In this document: positions 1 to 12,210 of the stretch, piece by piece
How positions within the stretch are numbered: the first letter of the stretch is position 1
Layout of the letters: each line of letters opens with the position of its first letter
Assembly: GCF_000001735.4 (NCBI RefSeq)
Contig: NC_003075.7
Coordinates: 5,147,001-5,211,000 of the forward strand
Direction of reading: 5' to 3'
Length of the DNA stretch: 64,000 nt
Origin: Arabidopsis thaliana
Taxonomy: Eukaryota > Streptophyta > Magnoliopsida > Brassicales > Brassicaceae
The notes under the pieces: generated by a model
What the model saw: the letters and a program-made list of their open reading frames with translations, nothing else
What the model was told of the DNA's origin: nothing
Database searches by the model: none
Translations under genes and position numbers: made by a program

Positions 1-418
1 CCGGTCTGTTAGCAAGTACATCAAATATATGTACTTTTGATATCTTCGAATCATTTGCTTGGTAAATGATTCCTTGATGACTTGATGTTGCCTCGTTAAA
101 AACCTTTCTAGGTAAACCCATTGGGACAAACCCTAGATAAGGGAAAAAGAGTGCAACGGTCATATCCCCACAATATGGTGACTCGGCTCGCTGGTCTTTG
201 ACCCTTCTTGAATCATCATTAGTCTTCTTAGAATTAATTTGCTGGTGAATAATTAACCCTAGGCCTTGTGCTTGATTGAGACTCCAATTGGGCAAGAGTC
301 CTCCAAAATGCTCTTCATCAATCGGTTTGATAAATGTACCGGCTGATTTGGTATGGTCCCGGTTTGGTTTAATTTGGATGTCCGCATCAGATGACGAGTG
401 GGTGCAAAGGGAGAATCT
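1..418 (-). mobile_element. copia-like retrotransposon remnant with open frame running off the left edge
   Basis: Read on the minus strand, codons from about 418 to 2 contain no stop (about 139 codons), preceded by an in-frame TAA at 419-421. The frame leaves the window at its left edge, so its end is unseen. Around 85-157 is a motif that, on the minus strand, encodes ALFFPYLGFVPMG and then KVFNEAT. I remember the nucleotide version of this motif (GCCTCGTTAAAAACC, then GGGAAAAAGAGTGCAAC) as common in the 3' part of plant Ty1/copia elements, but I cannot confirm the family. No reverse transcriptase, integrase or gag motif is visible. The open frame may be chance in a decayed element or part of a gene further left. 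Confidence 0.4.
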
Positions 419-421
419 TTA

Positions 422-968
422 ACTTAATCTTTCGACAATAGTTTTTTTTTTTCTGGTAGTGATTCCATGACCTATGTATTATGATGTAATGCTTTCGCAT
501 AAGTCATAATATATGCCTGAAACCGTGTTCGAAGCAAAGATGGTTTTGAGACTTATCAACTATCGATGTTTTACATTTTGTGGATTTTGTTTTAGCTTGT
601 GGAAAGGCATGTAAGAATCCATTAGATCAATTTGGGTTTTGTCTTTCAAAACCATACATTTCATGCCATATAAAATAAAAAAATGGAGCAACACCTTTTC
701 AGAATAGCATTTTCCTTTCACACATTATTAAATAAAAACATTAGTGAGAAAACAAAAAAACAAAATACACCGAAAAAAAGAGAAAATAAAATGAAGGGAT
801 ATTTCTGACTAGGAAGTCTCAAACTCCCCGAACGACATAAGACATTACAAAAGGCGTGAAAACAAAGAAAGCTATAAGTAGCAAACTGATGTAGGGGAAT
901 TCAAAACATGAGTTGTAACAAGAAAGCAACGAGAGGTTGTTATTATGTGGCTAAAGCTTTTGGATGTC
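422..968. other. KNAT1 3' flank and 3' UTR; no gene
   Basis: AT-rich sequence downstream of the KNAT1 stop codon. The part next to 968 must include the KNAT1 3' UTR, but I cannot place the polyadenylation site. No other coding signal was seen. Confidence 0.5.
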
Positions 969-3610
969 TTATGGACCGAGACGATAAGGTCCATCACCCA
1001 TGTAATGACCATCCATGTACAGAGCTGCGTGGTGCGGGTGCTGCAGACCATCCATCACCATGAACTGCATGTCTTCAGATGGTTTCCAGTGACGCTTTCT
1101 TTGGTTTATGAACCAATTGTTGATTTGTTTCTGATCTAACCCCGTTGATTCCGCCAACGCTACCTTCTCTGACTCCTGCCACACAACTCAAACCAACCAT
1201 CTTCATTTATGTAGTAATCAATGTATAAAAAGCAATGCTAGAGATAATCGAAAATTATTTTTAAATGATTCTAGACATAAAAATGGAAAATGACCTAAAG
1301 TTTGTTGTTTTGAACGATTCTCTAAGTAAAATGACTAACTTCATTTTTCTTTGACATCAAGTAACGACTAACTATATGTTGTCTTATTATCTTTTTAACA
1401 ACATGTCATTTATATTTACCAATATTAAACATGTTTTTTTCACTATCATTACAGTCGGTTAGATTAGTTATTTCATTTCAAACTAATTAAAACTACAAAA
1501 AAAATTAAATTGTTTCAAAATATATGGATAAAAATTTCATCACAAACTTACATTTTTTAAAAAAAAGTGATTGATATACGTGTTAGAAAATAGTATGTTA
1601 AGGGTTAGAACACCATGACTAAGATATGTATCCTAGTGACTAATTCTAGTGTTGTGAGCATTCGGATTTAAAACCATGTTGTTGGAAACCGTACAAGGAT
1701 TTAAACACAAAATCGGTCATGCAAGTACCTACTTGGCCTAACATAGCGGCTTCAGAGGGAATTGCTAGCTTAAAGATAGGTTTTTAAAACACTTAATTTG
1801 TAGTATATATTTTAAAAAATATGAGGGCAAAGAGAGATGAGAGAAAATTTATACGTACAGAAGGATATGGCCACTTGTAATGCAACTCCCACCACGTGAG
1901 AAGCTTCTGCCGTGCTTCTTTAGGAAGTTTACCTTTCTTTTTCTTCTTGGATAGTTCTTGCTTCAAACTGCTTAAGTATCCACTATACTTCTTCAGCAAA
2001 TGGTTCTTGAGTTCCCGATCTTCGGCCCTCGGGTCTATTTCCGGTAATTCTGTTTCCCCTCCGCTGTTATTCTCTTGTTCTTCGTCTGATGATCCCATAT
2101 TGTCACTCTTCCCATCTGCTTCAACATAATATATTTCATGAAGTTAAATGGTTTAGTCATTTAACAACATTCTAGTCATCTACCTTTATGATTAGACTAA
2201 TTAATCCGAGTAGAGATTTTGATGTTTTAGCATAACGAAATCGAAGAAGATAATGTCCCAAATAAATCTTCACGAGCAGCACCAAAAGTTCTTGTGATAG
2301 TACTTTTGGGCCGAGTGAAAAGAAAAAAAACAAAAATAAGCCCCACCCATCTTTGGATGGATTCCACAATGGGGAAAACAAGAACAAATATGCACACCTA
2401 TTTGTATCTTACATACTTTCCAACAATAATGCATCTCAATTATCTTAATTATCTTATAATCTTAATTAACATTTGAAAATGTATGTAGACTATGATTTTT
2501 TTTTTTTTTAATATCTCAATGTTACAACAATTTACCATGAACCAAAGAAACATGCCAATTTATGCAATCCATCATTAGCCCTACCTTGCCACTACACTTT
2601 GTTTTCTCCAGCCATTTCTTACATGTGCATATATGTATGTATATGAGATTGATGACATGTACCAGGATTGTTGAGGATGTGAATGGGACTCTGACACAAC
2701 ATGCTAAGCTGAGATTCAATACGACGTATAAACTCCATTGCTTCCTGAATGGGCCTTGTTAGCTCCTCACGATATTTAACCAACATGTCACAGTATGCTT
2801 CCTATTCATACCAAAAAATAAAAAAGGAAAATCAAGACTTCTAACACATATACACACAAAGAACCGACCCATTTAATTAAAATTCAACTTTGGTTAGTAA
2901 TGAACCATGAATTGATCTAACTCCGGGTCTCTAGAGGAGGCAGAGACAGACGGTGTTGACCGCTGTTGTCGAGCCTCAAAGTCTTGCCGTGCCGCCGTAA
3001 TTCTATCAACCACATCAGGTGGAGCTCCAATCTATATAAACCATGACCCATGAACATACATATATATGTCACACATAACTATATATTATATCTTTAAAAA
3101 AAGAGTATATATTATAACATAACAATAAGAATAAAACCAAACCTTTTGGCAGTCCAAGTAAGCTTGTAGGAGGGTAGAGTAGTGAGGATGAGCAATGATT
3201 TTAGCCTTCATGGCTTCAACATCGCTTACGTTGTCATTGTTGTTGTTGTTAGCTTCTTGAGTATTGTGGATGGCTCTCATTAACATGGAGTAATGATTGA
3301 TTCTTGAGGAGCTAGCTTCAGATTTAACAGATGGGTTGTTGTTGTTGTTGGGTTGATCATGATCAGATCGGAAGCAATTCTCGGTTGTTTGAGGGAGAAG
3401 AGAGCTCATATGTGGAAACAACATGTGTTGGTGGTGATGATTGTTGTTGTTAGTATTATTGTAACCAGGACCATAATTGCTACTATTATTATTGTTGTTG
3501 TTGTTGTTGGTATCACTTGTGTTATCGTTTTTGTTGGAAGAAGAGATTGGAGAGTACAAGAAACTTACTCTTTGAGGAGTGGTGCTGTTGTCATGCTGGT
3601 ATTCTTCCAT
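969..3610 (-). CDS. KNAT1: class I KNOX homeodomain transcription factor KNAT1/BREVIPEDICELLUS
   Basis: Nuclear TALE homeodomain protein that maintains meristem identity and patterns internodes and pedicels (AT4G08150). Coding exons, 5' to 3' on the minus strand: 3610-3143, 3031-2906, 2801-2663, 2115-1859, 1175-969. All four introns are GT-AG and the phases close, giving 398 aa, the known KNAT1 length. In order: [20 protein letters not shown] start; Asn/His-rich low-complexity N terminus (about residues 25-100); KNOX1 around 130-175 ([16 protein letters not shown]); KNOX2 from about 190 ([19 protein letters not shown]); an acidic linker; the ELK domain from residue 279; and a three-residue-loop homeodomain at about 301-363 ending [10 protein letters not shown]. 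The introns (683, 547, 104 and 111 bp) include two long ones around the homeodomain exons, typical of KNOX genes. The family is repressed in leaves by AS1/AS2 binding far upstream; I did not map those sites. Confidence 0.97.
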
Positions 3611-4180
3611 ACCCAGATGAGTAAAGATTTGAGAGAGAGAGAGAATATAAAAATCAAAGAAAAAAAATAAATTAAAAAAAAATAAAACCCTAGAAAAATA
3701 AAAAAGGATGGGTGTAAGATGAAGAGGATGTATGTATTCTTGCTTTTGTTCTTATTTCAATCAAAGGTCTCTGTAAGACTATAACCACATCAAATCCAGA
3801 CGACTAGACGACTCATCTATGAAATCAAAAAGGCCTAACTCAAATTAATATAAAAAAAGAGAGAAAATTTTGTGAGGTGAAGTTGCACCCAAAGAAAAAC
3901 CAAATAAATTGAAAAAGATATATTTGAGGAAGAAAAAACGAACTAGGTATATAGAATTCGTCAAGGAAGTGACATGGAAGAGAAGAAAATAAAAAAAAAA
4001 AAAAGAGAAAGAGAGAAGAAGAGAGAAAGAGAGAGAGAGAGAGATTAACAATAATGAAGAAGTTGGGTGGCTTGAGTGGATTGACAAGACGTCGTTTGCT
4101 TTGGGAGCAAAAAGAAATATTTGAAAATTAAAATAAAGGTAAGAGAGAAGGGACAAGAGATAAGGCAAAGGCTTCTCTCT
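3611..4180 (-). other. KNAT1 5' UTR/leader region
   Basis: About 570 bp lie between the KNAT1 ATG and a well-formed TATA box on the same strand. The region holds no KNAT1 coding sequence, so it is read as leader. On the sense strand it is a long pyrimidine-rich leader with a CT tract. The exact start site is inferred from the TATA position only. Confidence 0.6.
3977..4044. repeat. purine tract / (GA)n in the KNAT1 leader, (CT)n on the sense strand
   Basis: An almost uninterrupted A/G run of about 68 bases including a (GA)n stretch at 4029-4043 and an A15-type run. On the transcribed strand it is a CT-rich leader. GA/CT tracts near plant start sites can bind BBR/BPC (GAGA-binding) proteins, which are known regulators of KNOX genes; that role here is inference. 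Confidence 0.8.
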
Positions 4181-4201
4181 TCTGTTTTCCTCTCATAGGC
4201 T

Positions 4202-4209
4202 ATTTTATA
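4202..4209 (-). promoter_or_regulatory. TATA box for KNAT1
   Basis: TATAAAAT on the minus strand, about 590 bp upstream of the KNAT1 ATG. Transcription would start near 4175-4180, which fits a long CT-rich leader. Confidence 0.6.
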
Positions 4210-4469
4210 CATTAGAACAAGACTAAGTAATTTACTTAATTAAAATGTGGTTTATAATATTCGAATTAAGATGAACCACTCAGTGTTTAAGCAACTAGGT
4301 CTTCGCGGCTACTTCAGGCTATGGTTTCTTGCTAGGTTGAATGATATATTTTGTACTATTTTCTAGTAATGAAATGTTTTTTTTTCTTAAAAGAATAGTC
4401 AAGAAAAAAGTTTTAAAAAAAATATGTATGATTTATATATACTTCTAATACGATATAAACCCAAGAATT

Positions 4470-4623
4470 TGTAGTCTAGTGGTTGAACATAGAGTTCGTT
4501 CAACAAATTGTGATCATGTGTCACATTATAATTCTATACTTAGGAGAGGGGACTACGTTTATCTTGTTCTGGTCCTCGGTTTCACTGTACGGGTTTCTGC
4601 CTAAAACTTACGGATAACAAAAA
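4470..4623 (+). mobile_element. possible tRNA-derived SINE
   Basis: About 154 bp flanked by the 7-bp direct repeat AAGAATT (4463-4469 and 4624-4630) and ending in an A-rich tail. The start (GTAGTCTAGTGGTTGAAC) resembles an RNA polymerase III A box, and GAGTTCGTTC shortly after is a weak B-box-like string. The spacing between the boxes is shorter than in a tRNA, so this is a candidate only. Confidence 0.3.
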
Positions 4624-5576
4624 AAGAATTATAAACAATATGATAGAAATGTACATATTTGATGCAAGACTTGGATGTTTTTGGAGTTTAATCAAATCGA
4701 TGAAATTATAATTTTAGTTTTCGTAATTTCGTATGTATATTAGTGGAGAGATCACACTATCCGAATATTTGTTATCGGATAGAAGATTACATTAGAAACC
4801 GAGAAAAAAAAAAGGAATTATAAAAATGCTTTACAGGATAGTGGATATTATACGATATTCTGCTAATTTCCAACTATTGGCTCTATGATAAGACCATGCT
4901 GCAAACACACTTCTTTCAACACTTGTTCTGTTCCACGGTCAACATTCAATTTTCTATTTAATCTCGATTTATATTTCATGATTCATGAGACGTATAGAGT
5001 GCCTATGAATTCATTTTTATACAAAAAGAAACGAAAATCCTAGGGTTTTATTTATATATAAATCGTCAAATCCTAGGGCTCTAGATCAAAAAGTTGGCTC
5101 ATCGATAGATTTTTTTTTTTGTTTACCTCATCACTGCACTAGACCGAAACTTACATTGTGACTTGTGAGAGTTTGTAAACAACAAAATGTAAGATTTCTT
5201 ACAAATTATGACTTGCTATGCCGGAAATTTTGATAGTAAATATTTAAATATATATGTATACATATATTATTTCTTACTATTAAAAAAATAAAATCAGCTG
5301 CTTAGAACCAATATTATTAGAATTTCATTAAAAAAAATCGAAAATGTTAAAGGTTAAATTTTTGCATTCGAAATGTTTTCTTTTCCTTTAAGACCTCCTC
5401 TTATTTTCTGTTTCAGTATAAGATGCTGAAACATTGACATCATAAAAGATCATTCATTAAGGGTACATCTTTGAATTAAATATCATAATATTCCAAAACA
5501 CAAGTGCAATAGACTAAAAACACACTATAAATAAGTCTCTGATCCCAATATTCTCATTAATATGGTCATGCAAGAA

Positions 5577-5578
<2 letters not shown>

Positions 5579-5611
<33 letters not shown>
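5579..5611. repeat. (TA)n microsatellite
   Basis: About 16 perfect AT dinucleotides followed by AT-rich sequence. A simple repeat with no visible role. Confidence 0.95.
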
Positions 5612-5622
<11 letters not shown>

Positions 5623-8600
5623 TATAATACCCATAACCATATGGATCTAATTTCTTATAATTTTCTATTAAAAAAAAAATTGTTTTCAAAAGTGTGTACA
5701 ATTTCATAGAATTCTATCTTTTAGATTAGAAAGTCAATTATAACAATAAAATAAAACATTCAATTTATTATATAAAAATTCACCGGTAGGCATAGATTGT
5801 TCTCTAAATTTATTAATAAACTCATTTACTCATAACTATGTAACGACTTGTATGAGGTTATCTAAACCTGCAATAAAACACTCAAGAGATACACTAATTA
5901 AACTAATCTCTAAATACAACATAGCTACTTATCAATCATTTTCAATCAATGGTCAAATGTTAAGAAAATAAAAGGAGATGATAAGCTAATCAAATCTAGA
6001 AATAAAGTACATATTTGCAAATTGGCCAGGTTACAAGAACTGACGGTAATAAATGGCCAAAATAGAACTACGAGTCAGTAAGTAATGGTTAATGAGTGGA
6101 AAACGAAAAAAAAAGAAAGAAAGAAAGAGAGGCAGTGGAAGTGAGAGTAGGGGATTGACTTATGCGTTGGATGTTTTTATTCAACGATTAACAGTGATCA
6201 AAAGATTTGGCAGTGCAATGAAGTGAAAAAAATGACTGACTACACCTATTACTGTTCCTCCTGCTTCAGCCCACGTGCGTGCATGTGTCTATCTATAATC
6301 ATCATCTGTGTTCGTGTAGGTTTTATGTTTCGGGTTTTTATCTAAATTGTCACAATTAACTATTTTGTTCACCCTATTTTATTTTATCAATCAAAACCTG
6401 TTATCTAATAAATAAATAAATTTATTTTATTATAAAATTTAATTTCTAACCACACTTTAATAAACCTAAACTGATATATAATTTTATTTAATTATAAAAT
6501 CTAAATTCTAATTCTATCAATCCAAACTGATACATAATTTTGTTTTGGTGACATATGAATTTTAATAGTTAAATAAGTTTAAGTTTTTGATTAGATGGTA
6601 AATTCTTATTAGCATGAATAAAAGGAGGTGAACATTTTAGTTTATTTTTAGCGGTGAACCAAAATATTTTTTATTATTAAGTACCTAAACAGATCGATAG
6701 ATCTACTTATAAGTAAATATATGTAGAAATTGAATTTCAGTTTTTTTTTAATTTTTATGTATTGACATTTTGGCGATTTTCACGCTAAATATAATTTTAG
6801 GAAAATAATCATTGTTTTCATAACTTATTTTTTTGAATTATGAAAACTTGAATTTAAATTACAGTGATGGTAGAAAGTTGAAAACCTAAGACTATTTTAA
6901 AGATTTTACATTCATAAGGATATTGTGATTTTGTTTATATAAAATGATTATTAAACTGAACAAAAGAAATTGACAACCTAGATAAAACATATCTAGTTGA
7001 TGTTATTGTTGAATTAGTATCTTTTAGAACTTTATTGCATTCTTATTAACAGTTAGAAACTGTGATTATTCCATTTTTGAAAAGACCACCAACCAACCAT
7101 CTCCTTTAATTAACATAAATCATCTACAGTAAAAATTATGTATTAATTTAAAAAATTAAATTCATATATTATTGTTGCCCACAGTTATATAGGGAGCAAT
7201 ATTTCATATGTGGAATTATATTGTTTTTGTTTTTTCTGAGGTATAAAGGTTCAATTTTTCCAATAAAAAAATCGTTATTTTGAAAGTATTTACAGTTCTT
7301 TTGACAAATGTTAAACATTACCAACATAAATTTTATCTTTGCTATTTTATATAAAAACATGCATATTTATTGTCATTATCAATTTTTCCTAGATCTTACA
7401 AACTGATATTTTAAAGATAAAATACGAAATATAAATGTATCTTTAATCACCCTAAAAATGATTTAGTTTTTTTTTTAATACTACTCTATATAGCCCATTT
7501 CTTACAGATAGAACATGTATTGACTAATTAGACTCAAAATACGCATAAGATAACTAAGAAAACAAATTTTTATTATCTTTTAGTGGGTTGGCAATAAGTG
7601 TTTAGGTGGTAAAGAATAGACAATTAAGTAAGAGAAAAAGAAAATAAATGACTGCACAGTAACAAAATAGTGGTTCAATAATTGTTGGTTTCTTAAGAAC
7701 ATTATTAGTAAATGTGATAAATTGTAAAAATTAAAATAGATGTCCTTATTATATGAAACACAAGATAGAAATATGAAACAAAACCATCAAAAAGGAAAAA
7801 AGAAAAACAAAATCAAGTATCCAACTTATTGATTTTAGTATAATACTCTAGTCCAAAAAACAAAATAGGTATAATACTCAAAATACTGCTAAAATTCTTT
7901 GTCTTTTCAAAACATACAACAATTTATTTTAGAAAATGTTTTCTATATTTGCAGGAAAACTTTGTATAGATTTTTTTTCTTTTAAAAAAGTTTTTATAAA
8001 GTTGAATTAAGAATAGAAAATAGTTCTGATATTTAATTTTTATTAAGACAAATAACTCAATTTTTTTAACTATTTTTAATTTATTTATTGGTCCATTACC
8101 TTTTTTATCGTCTTTTTATTGGCATTATTGTTCCAAGTTAAACCCAACTAATTCGGACATGGGCAGACTATTTGGTAATAATTTGTGCAAACTTATTACT
8201 TCAGATGAAACACATGGAACAAAACTTAAAAGTCCAAGTAATCTGTTTTGTTTTCAATCAAACCTAACCTAGAACTTATGCGAGTTTATGTCCTAAGATC
8301 CTGATCATCAACTACCCTACGCACTACAAGCGGAATCTTTTTTTTTGCCTCAAAAACTAACAAATTACCAAGTTAAATTTAAATAGCCATACAATGGTTT
8401 AACTGTCTATTTTTTCCACTTTGGTATCTCTCTCTTACCCGATTCATAAAAACTACAAAGCACAGACTTCTTATACCATCCAAAGATCACTAATCACACA
8501 CCGAAAATACAAAACATATTATAAGAAAACAGAAGAAGAAAAGACGTTTGGTTTAGTGTTTCACTTGTTGACAAAAAAAGAAAAAGAAAGGAAAGACTTT

Positions 8601-8689
8601 AGACTGTTGTCATTGCTGATTTGCATGTGAGAGAGGTAGAGAGAGAGAGAAGCATTGGGCCAGACAGAAAATACAAGTCCCCCGAGAGA

Positions 8690-9250
8690 TGCGCGCTACA
8701 AAAGGAGAGATGGGACATTTATAGACGGACCCCATCTTCTGTCAGAACTCTATTCACATCATCATCAATTCATCATCATCATTTATTACAATTTTTAAAA
8801 AATATTCAAAAACCTATATTAAAAAAAAGAAAGGTATAATCAACAAATGGGAATCCAAGACTTTTTGGTGGGTGGTCTTTTTTCTTGCACTATTTGAAGA
8901 AGTAGAAGTGCCTTGGGCTAAACTTCGATGGATCCTCTTGCTCTTGTTTTTGGTTATAAATGGAGTTGACATATATAATATATGCATATATCCATGTGTG
9001 TGTATATATATATATATATGATATACATGTGCTATGTAAGATAGGAGTCCATGAAATGATGGTCTTTGGCTTTCTCCACTCGATACCTTTCCTCTTTTTA
9101 CTTTTGCCTTCAGCCTTCCTCCTTTTGTTTCTTTCTGCAACAACTCCAATATGATGCTCTGATTCATTTCGTGCTTTGTCTGTTGAGTTGTGGAATCCCT
9201 AACATTGTATTCTCGTATGTTACACATACCGGATTTACCGAACCGGCCAA
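8690..9250 (+). ncRNA. possible noncoding transcription unit upstream of KNAT1
   Basis: A patch less AT-rich than its surroundings. It contains a TATA-like string (ACATTTATAGACGG, about 8715-8730), then a leader-like CATCATCATCAATTC region, then mixed-composition sequence to about 9250. No ORF in it looks coding. I compared the sequence by eye with the Arabidopsis miRNAs I remember and found none, and no convincing hairpin arm pair. It could be a promoter-proximal element or an unstable transcript. Confidence 0.15.
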
Positions 9251-11811
9251 GTTTAAGTATAATAGTAACATTAGTTTAAGTAAAGTTCTACATTTTTGAC
9301 ATAGAAGATTTACGCACTTTCATCAAATCACTTTTTGTTAACATATTTGATTTATGAATTTCCCATGCAATAGAAGTTTCAAAAATCTTAAAGTATTTTG
9401 GTAATAACTTCTCTCTTACATGGTTGGCCAACTTTAATTTAAACTATTGCACCATGCATTATTCTTTCATCTACTTACGAGACATGCAACATCTTATACA
9501 TATGAATAACTTTCATTTAAGCCAACAAGGAAGCAACTTCATTTTTCTAGAAGCATTACACTAGGACTAAAGTTGAACTACAAGGAGGCCACACATGAAT
9601 AGTACATGCTCTATTAGAAAAGTATTGATACTGAACAATGTAATCCAATGAAAAAGACAGATAGACTAGTGAAGGATTCTACAACTGAAGCAATGTAATA
9701 AAATGAAAAGAAAAAAAAAAACCAAGAAGAACAAGCGATGGATTGTTAGTTTGTTACCACTTAGGACATAGTAATGAAAGGAGATCATACTTTATAACAG
9801 AAAAGATGGAGCAACTATAAACCGACATGTAGACAAAGGCATGATGCTGTTTGTCTTGTGATGCAATTAATATATGTAATATAGTATTATCGTGGAAACA
9901 TATCATTCACATATTTTAGCTATCTTTTTTTTTGTAGTCCATGATTTCAATCTATACAACTGCTAAGCATATTATTTATTGATGTGAAAGAGAAGCTAAA
10001 CAACCCCTTTTTACTTTGCTTTTACCTAAATATAGGTAGAACATTTTTTTAATATATGTACTAAGCATACAAAATAGGACTACAAAATTTATCTATTATA
10101 TATGGTTATGTTGATTTGAAAATTAAAATAAAGTAAAAGACATTCTAGTAATTACCAATCAGAGAATATTTTGGCTTATTGATTAACATAGTAATTAAGA
10201 TTTTGTGAAAAGCTAAAGAATCTAAATATGTTTTGGCCGACAGATAAAGACAAGGACGTAAGCCTATTAGATTAAACGCATTCAACGGTCAAAACTAGTG
10301 TTGTGTTTTAATATTAGGATTTAGAGTGCATTATGAATAACAAAGATAGAATTGAATATGCAACCAAAAAGGTGAAAGAAAGTAAACTCTAGTTTGATTG
10401 ATTACTTCTATAAGTGGTAATCAAGAGCAAGGGACACAACACAAGACATGTAAGTAAATAATAGAATGGGGTTAGATTTAAGGAGACGAAAAAAAAAGAT
10501 GAGAGGTCAATTATTTTTATGTGACGACAGAGATACTAACAAACTGGGATCTGAAAGTTACCAGACGAAGGAAAAGAAAAGAGCTTTTTAGAGACTGCCT
10601 CCTCTTCTCATCACTCCCACTTAGTCTAGTCCCAAGGACTGTCCTTTACTGTTCCTCTCTATCTTTTTATTTATTATTGCATTTACTATTTTTTTCCTAA
10701 TATTGTTATATATTTTATAGATTCATTGGCCCACATTCCACATTCCATATTAAATTAATTTTAGTGCAAAACGGAAAAAAAGAAAAGAAATGAAAACTGT
10801 TTTTGTTTCTATTGAGTTAATTTGGTAAATGGTGATGAGAATATTTGTTTTTAAGAAAATAACAAGTTGATGTTAGCTAATAACAAAGGATGTTGACAAA
10901 GTTTGAGCTAAATTTTAGCATTATATTTATTAAAAGTTTTTTTTTATAAGAAAATTATAATTCTTCTGTTATTTATAAATTAATGTTTCAGGTTTTTCAC
11001 ACTAAATAAGAAAAAATAATTTTTTATATTTTTTATTTTTTTACTAGTTTAATAATATTAGTTTCTCTAGTGTCTTCTTTCTATTGGTCACAACTTTAAA
11101 TAATAATGACGTTTTTCACTACATCAATATTTGAAGAACAAGAATAAAACCCAAAAAATAAACTACGCAGAAGAGAGGGATTATGTAACAAATATTAATT
11201 TCGATACAAGTATATTTTACTAAATATAATAGCATAAAATATAAGCATTTAGCGGAAACGTAGACAAAAATGGAACAACCGGAAGAGACACTTGAAATCT
11301 ACTACAAATATTCTTTTCCTCTCCAGTAGCTAGGCTCAAAGGTAACAACGATCATGCACAAAGAGAATCGAAGGTGTATAATTTGGTCAACGACAACATA
11401 TCATCCTAGTACACATCATAAACTAGTGTGTATTAAATAACTAACATCTTCACTCTTAACATTATAATCTTAGTATCTTACACACATACTTAATCCTTTG
11501 ATCACACATGTGTACTTAGTTTTTCAACCAATGTAATGATTTGTCCAATGATTATCTATAGCCTCTATACCTTCAAAAAGATAAGGAAACATGATTAACC
11601 ATAGAAGTGTAATAATACAATCTATTGACAATAAACACAATAAAAAAGGATCCCTAAGATCAAACTAATCAACCCAATCACAACCATCACGTCATATTAT
11701 CTATTTATGACCATAACGTCACACGACTCACCTTCTCTAGCTATTCAGGTCCGGGATATTACCAGTCTCCTGATGAAGTAAAATCCAAGCTAGTTTAGAC
11801 AACATAGCAAT

Positions 11812-11892
11812 GCAAAGACTTCCCTAGTAGCGGACCGCTTCTATGTGGGAATACGAAGATATGACAGGCTAAGCAAAGACTTCCCTAGTAGC
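11812..11892. repeat. 20-bp direct repeat pair in a transposon-like patch
   Basis: The 20-mer GCAAAGACTTCCCTAGTAGC occurs at 11812-11831 and again at 11873-11892. It lies in a patch (about 11740-12040) that is GC-richer than its surroundings and reads like repeat-derived sequence. I cannot name the family. Confidence 0.7.
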
Positions 11893-12210
11893 AGAGTCAA
11901 GTTCAATTCCATAAAATTCAAGCAATTTGTTTTTTTTGATAATACCCTATCGGCTGATCCGGTCAGTCTCGATAGGAACACACCGAAATACTACAGACTG
12001 GACTTCTCCCGATCCAGGTAGAATTAGGCCACTACACCAAACAATTTTTTTTTATAACAATTAACAATCATATTCACAAGTTTTTATTGCAATTGTATTA
12101 AACAATCAAAAACAAAGACATAACATAACTTTGTGTACATATGTTACATGCTCCACAAAAAACAAATCACCACCCAAATATTAAATGAAAAAGGAAAGGA
12201 TACACAAACA

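Larger units (their letters stand above)
4210..12210. other. 8-kb gene-free KNAT1 upstream region
   Basis: Strongly AT-rich and without a convincing protein-coding gene on either strand; the short ORFs (60-137 codons) show no domain and have random-looking composition. This is unusually long intergenic space for Arabidopsis, and being upstream of KNAT1 it is the natural place for distal control elements. Individual features inside (SINE-like element, TA microsatellite, possible noncoding unit, short direct repeat) are listed separately. I see nothing else identifiable between them. Confidence 0.6.

Noticed and set aside
3353..3670. 105-codon plus-strand ORF
   Set aside because: Antisense shadow of the Asn-rich KNAT1 exon 1 (poly-Val/Ile from reverse-complemented Asn codons).
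8725..8750. ATCTTCTGTCAG-like string resembling part of a miR156/157 target site
   Set aside because: Only about 12 bases match, there is no surrounding SPL-like coding sequence and no transcript evidence.
8814..9227. 137-codon minus-strand ORF
   Set aside because: Low-complexity and Thr/His/Ile repeat-derived composition with no domain; it crosses a TA microsatellite.
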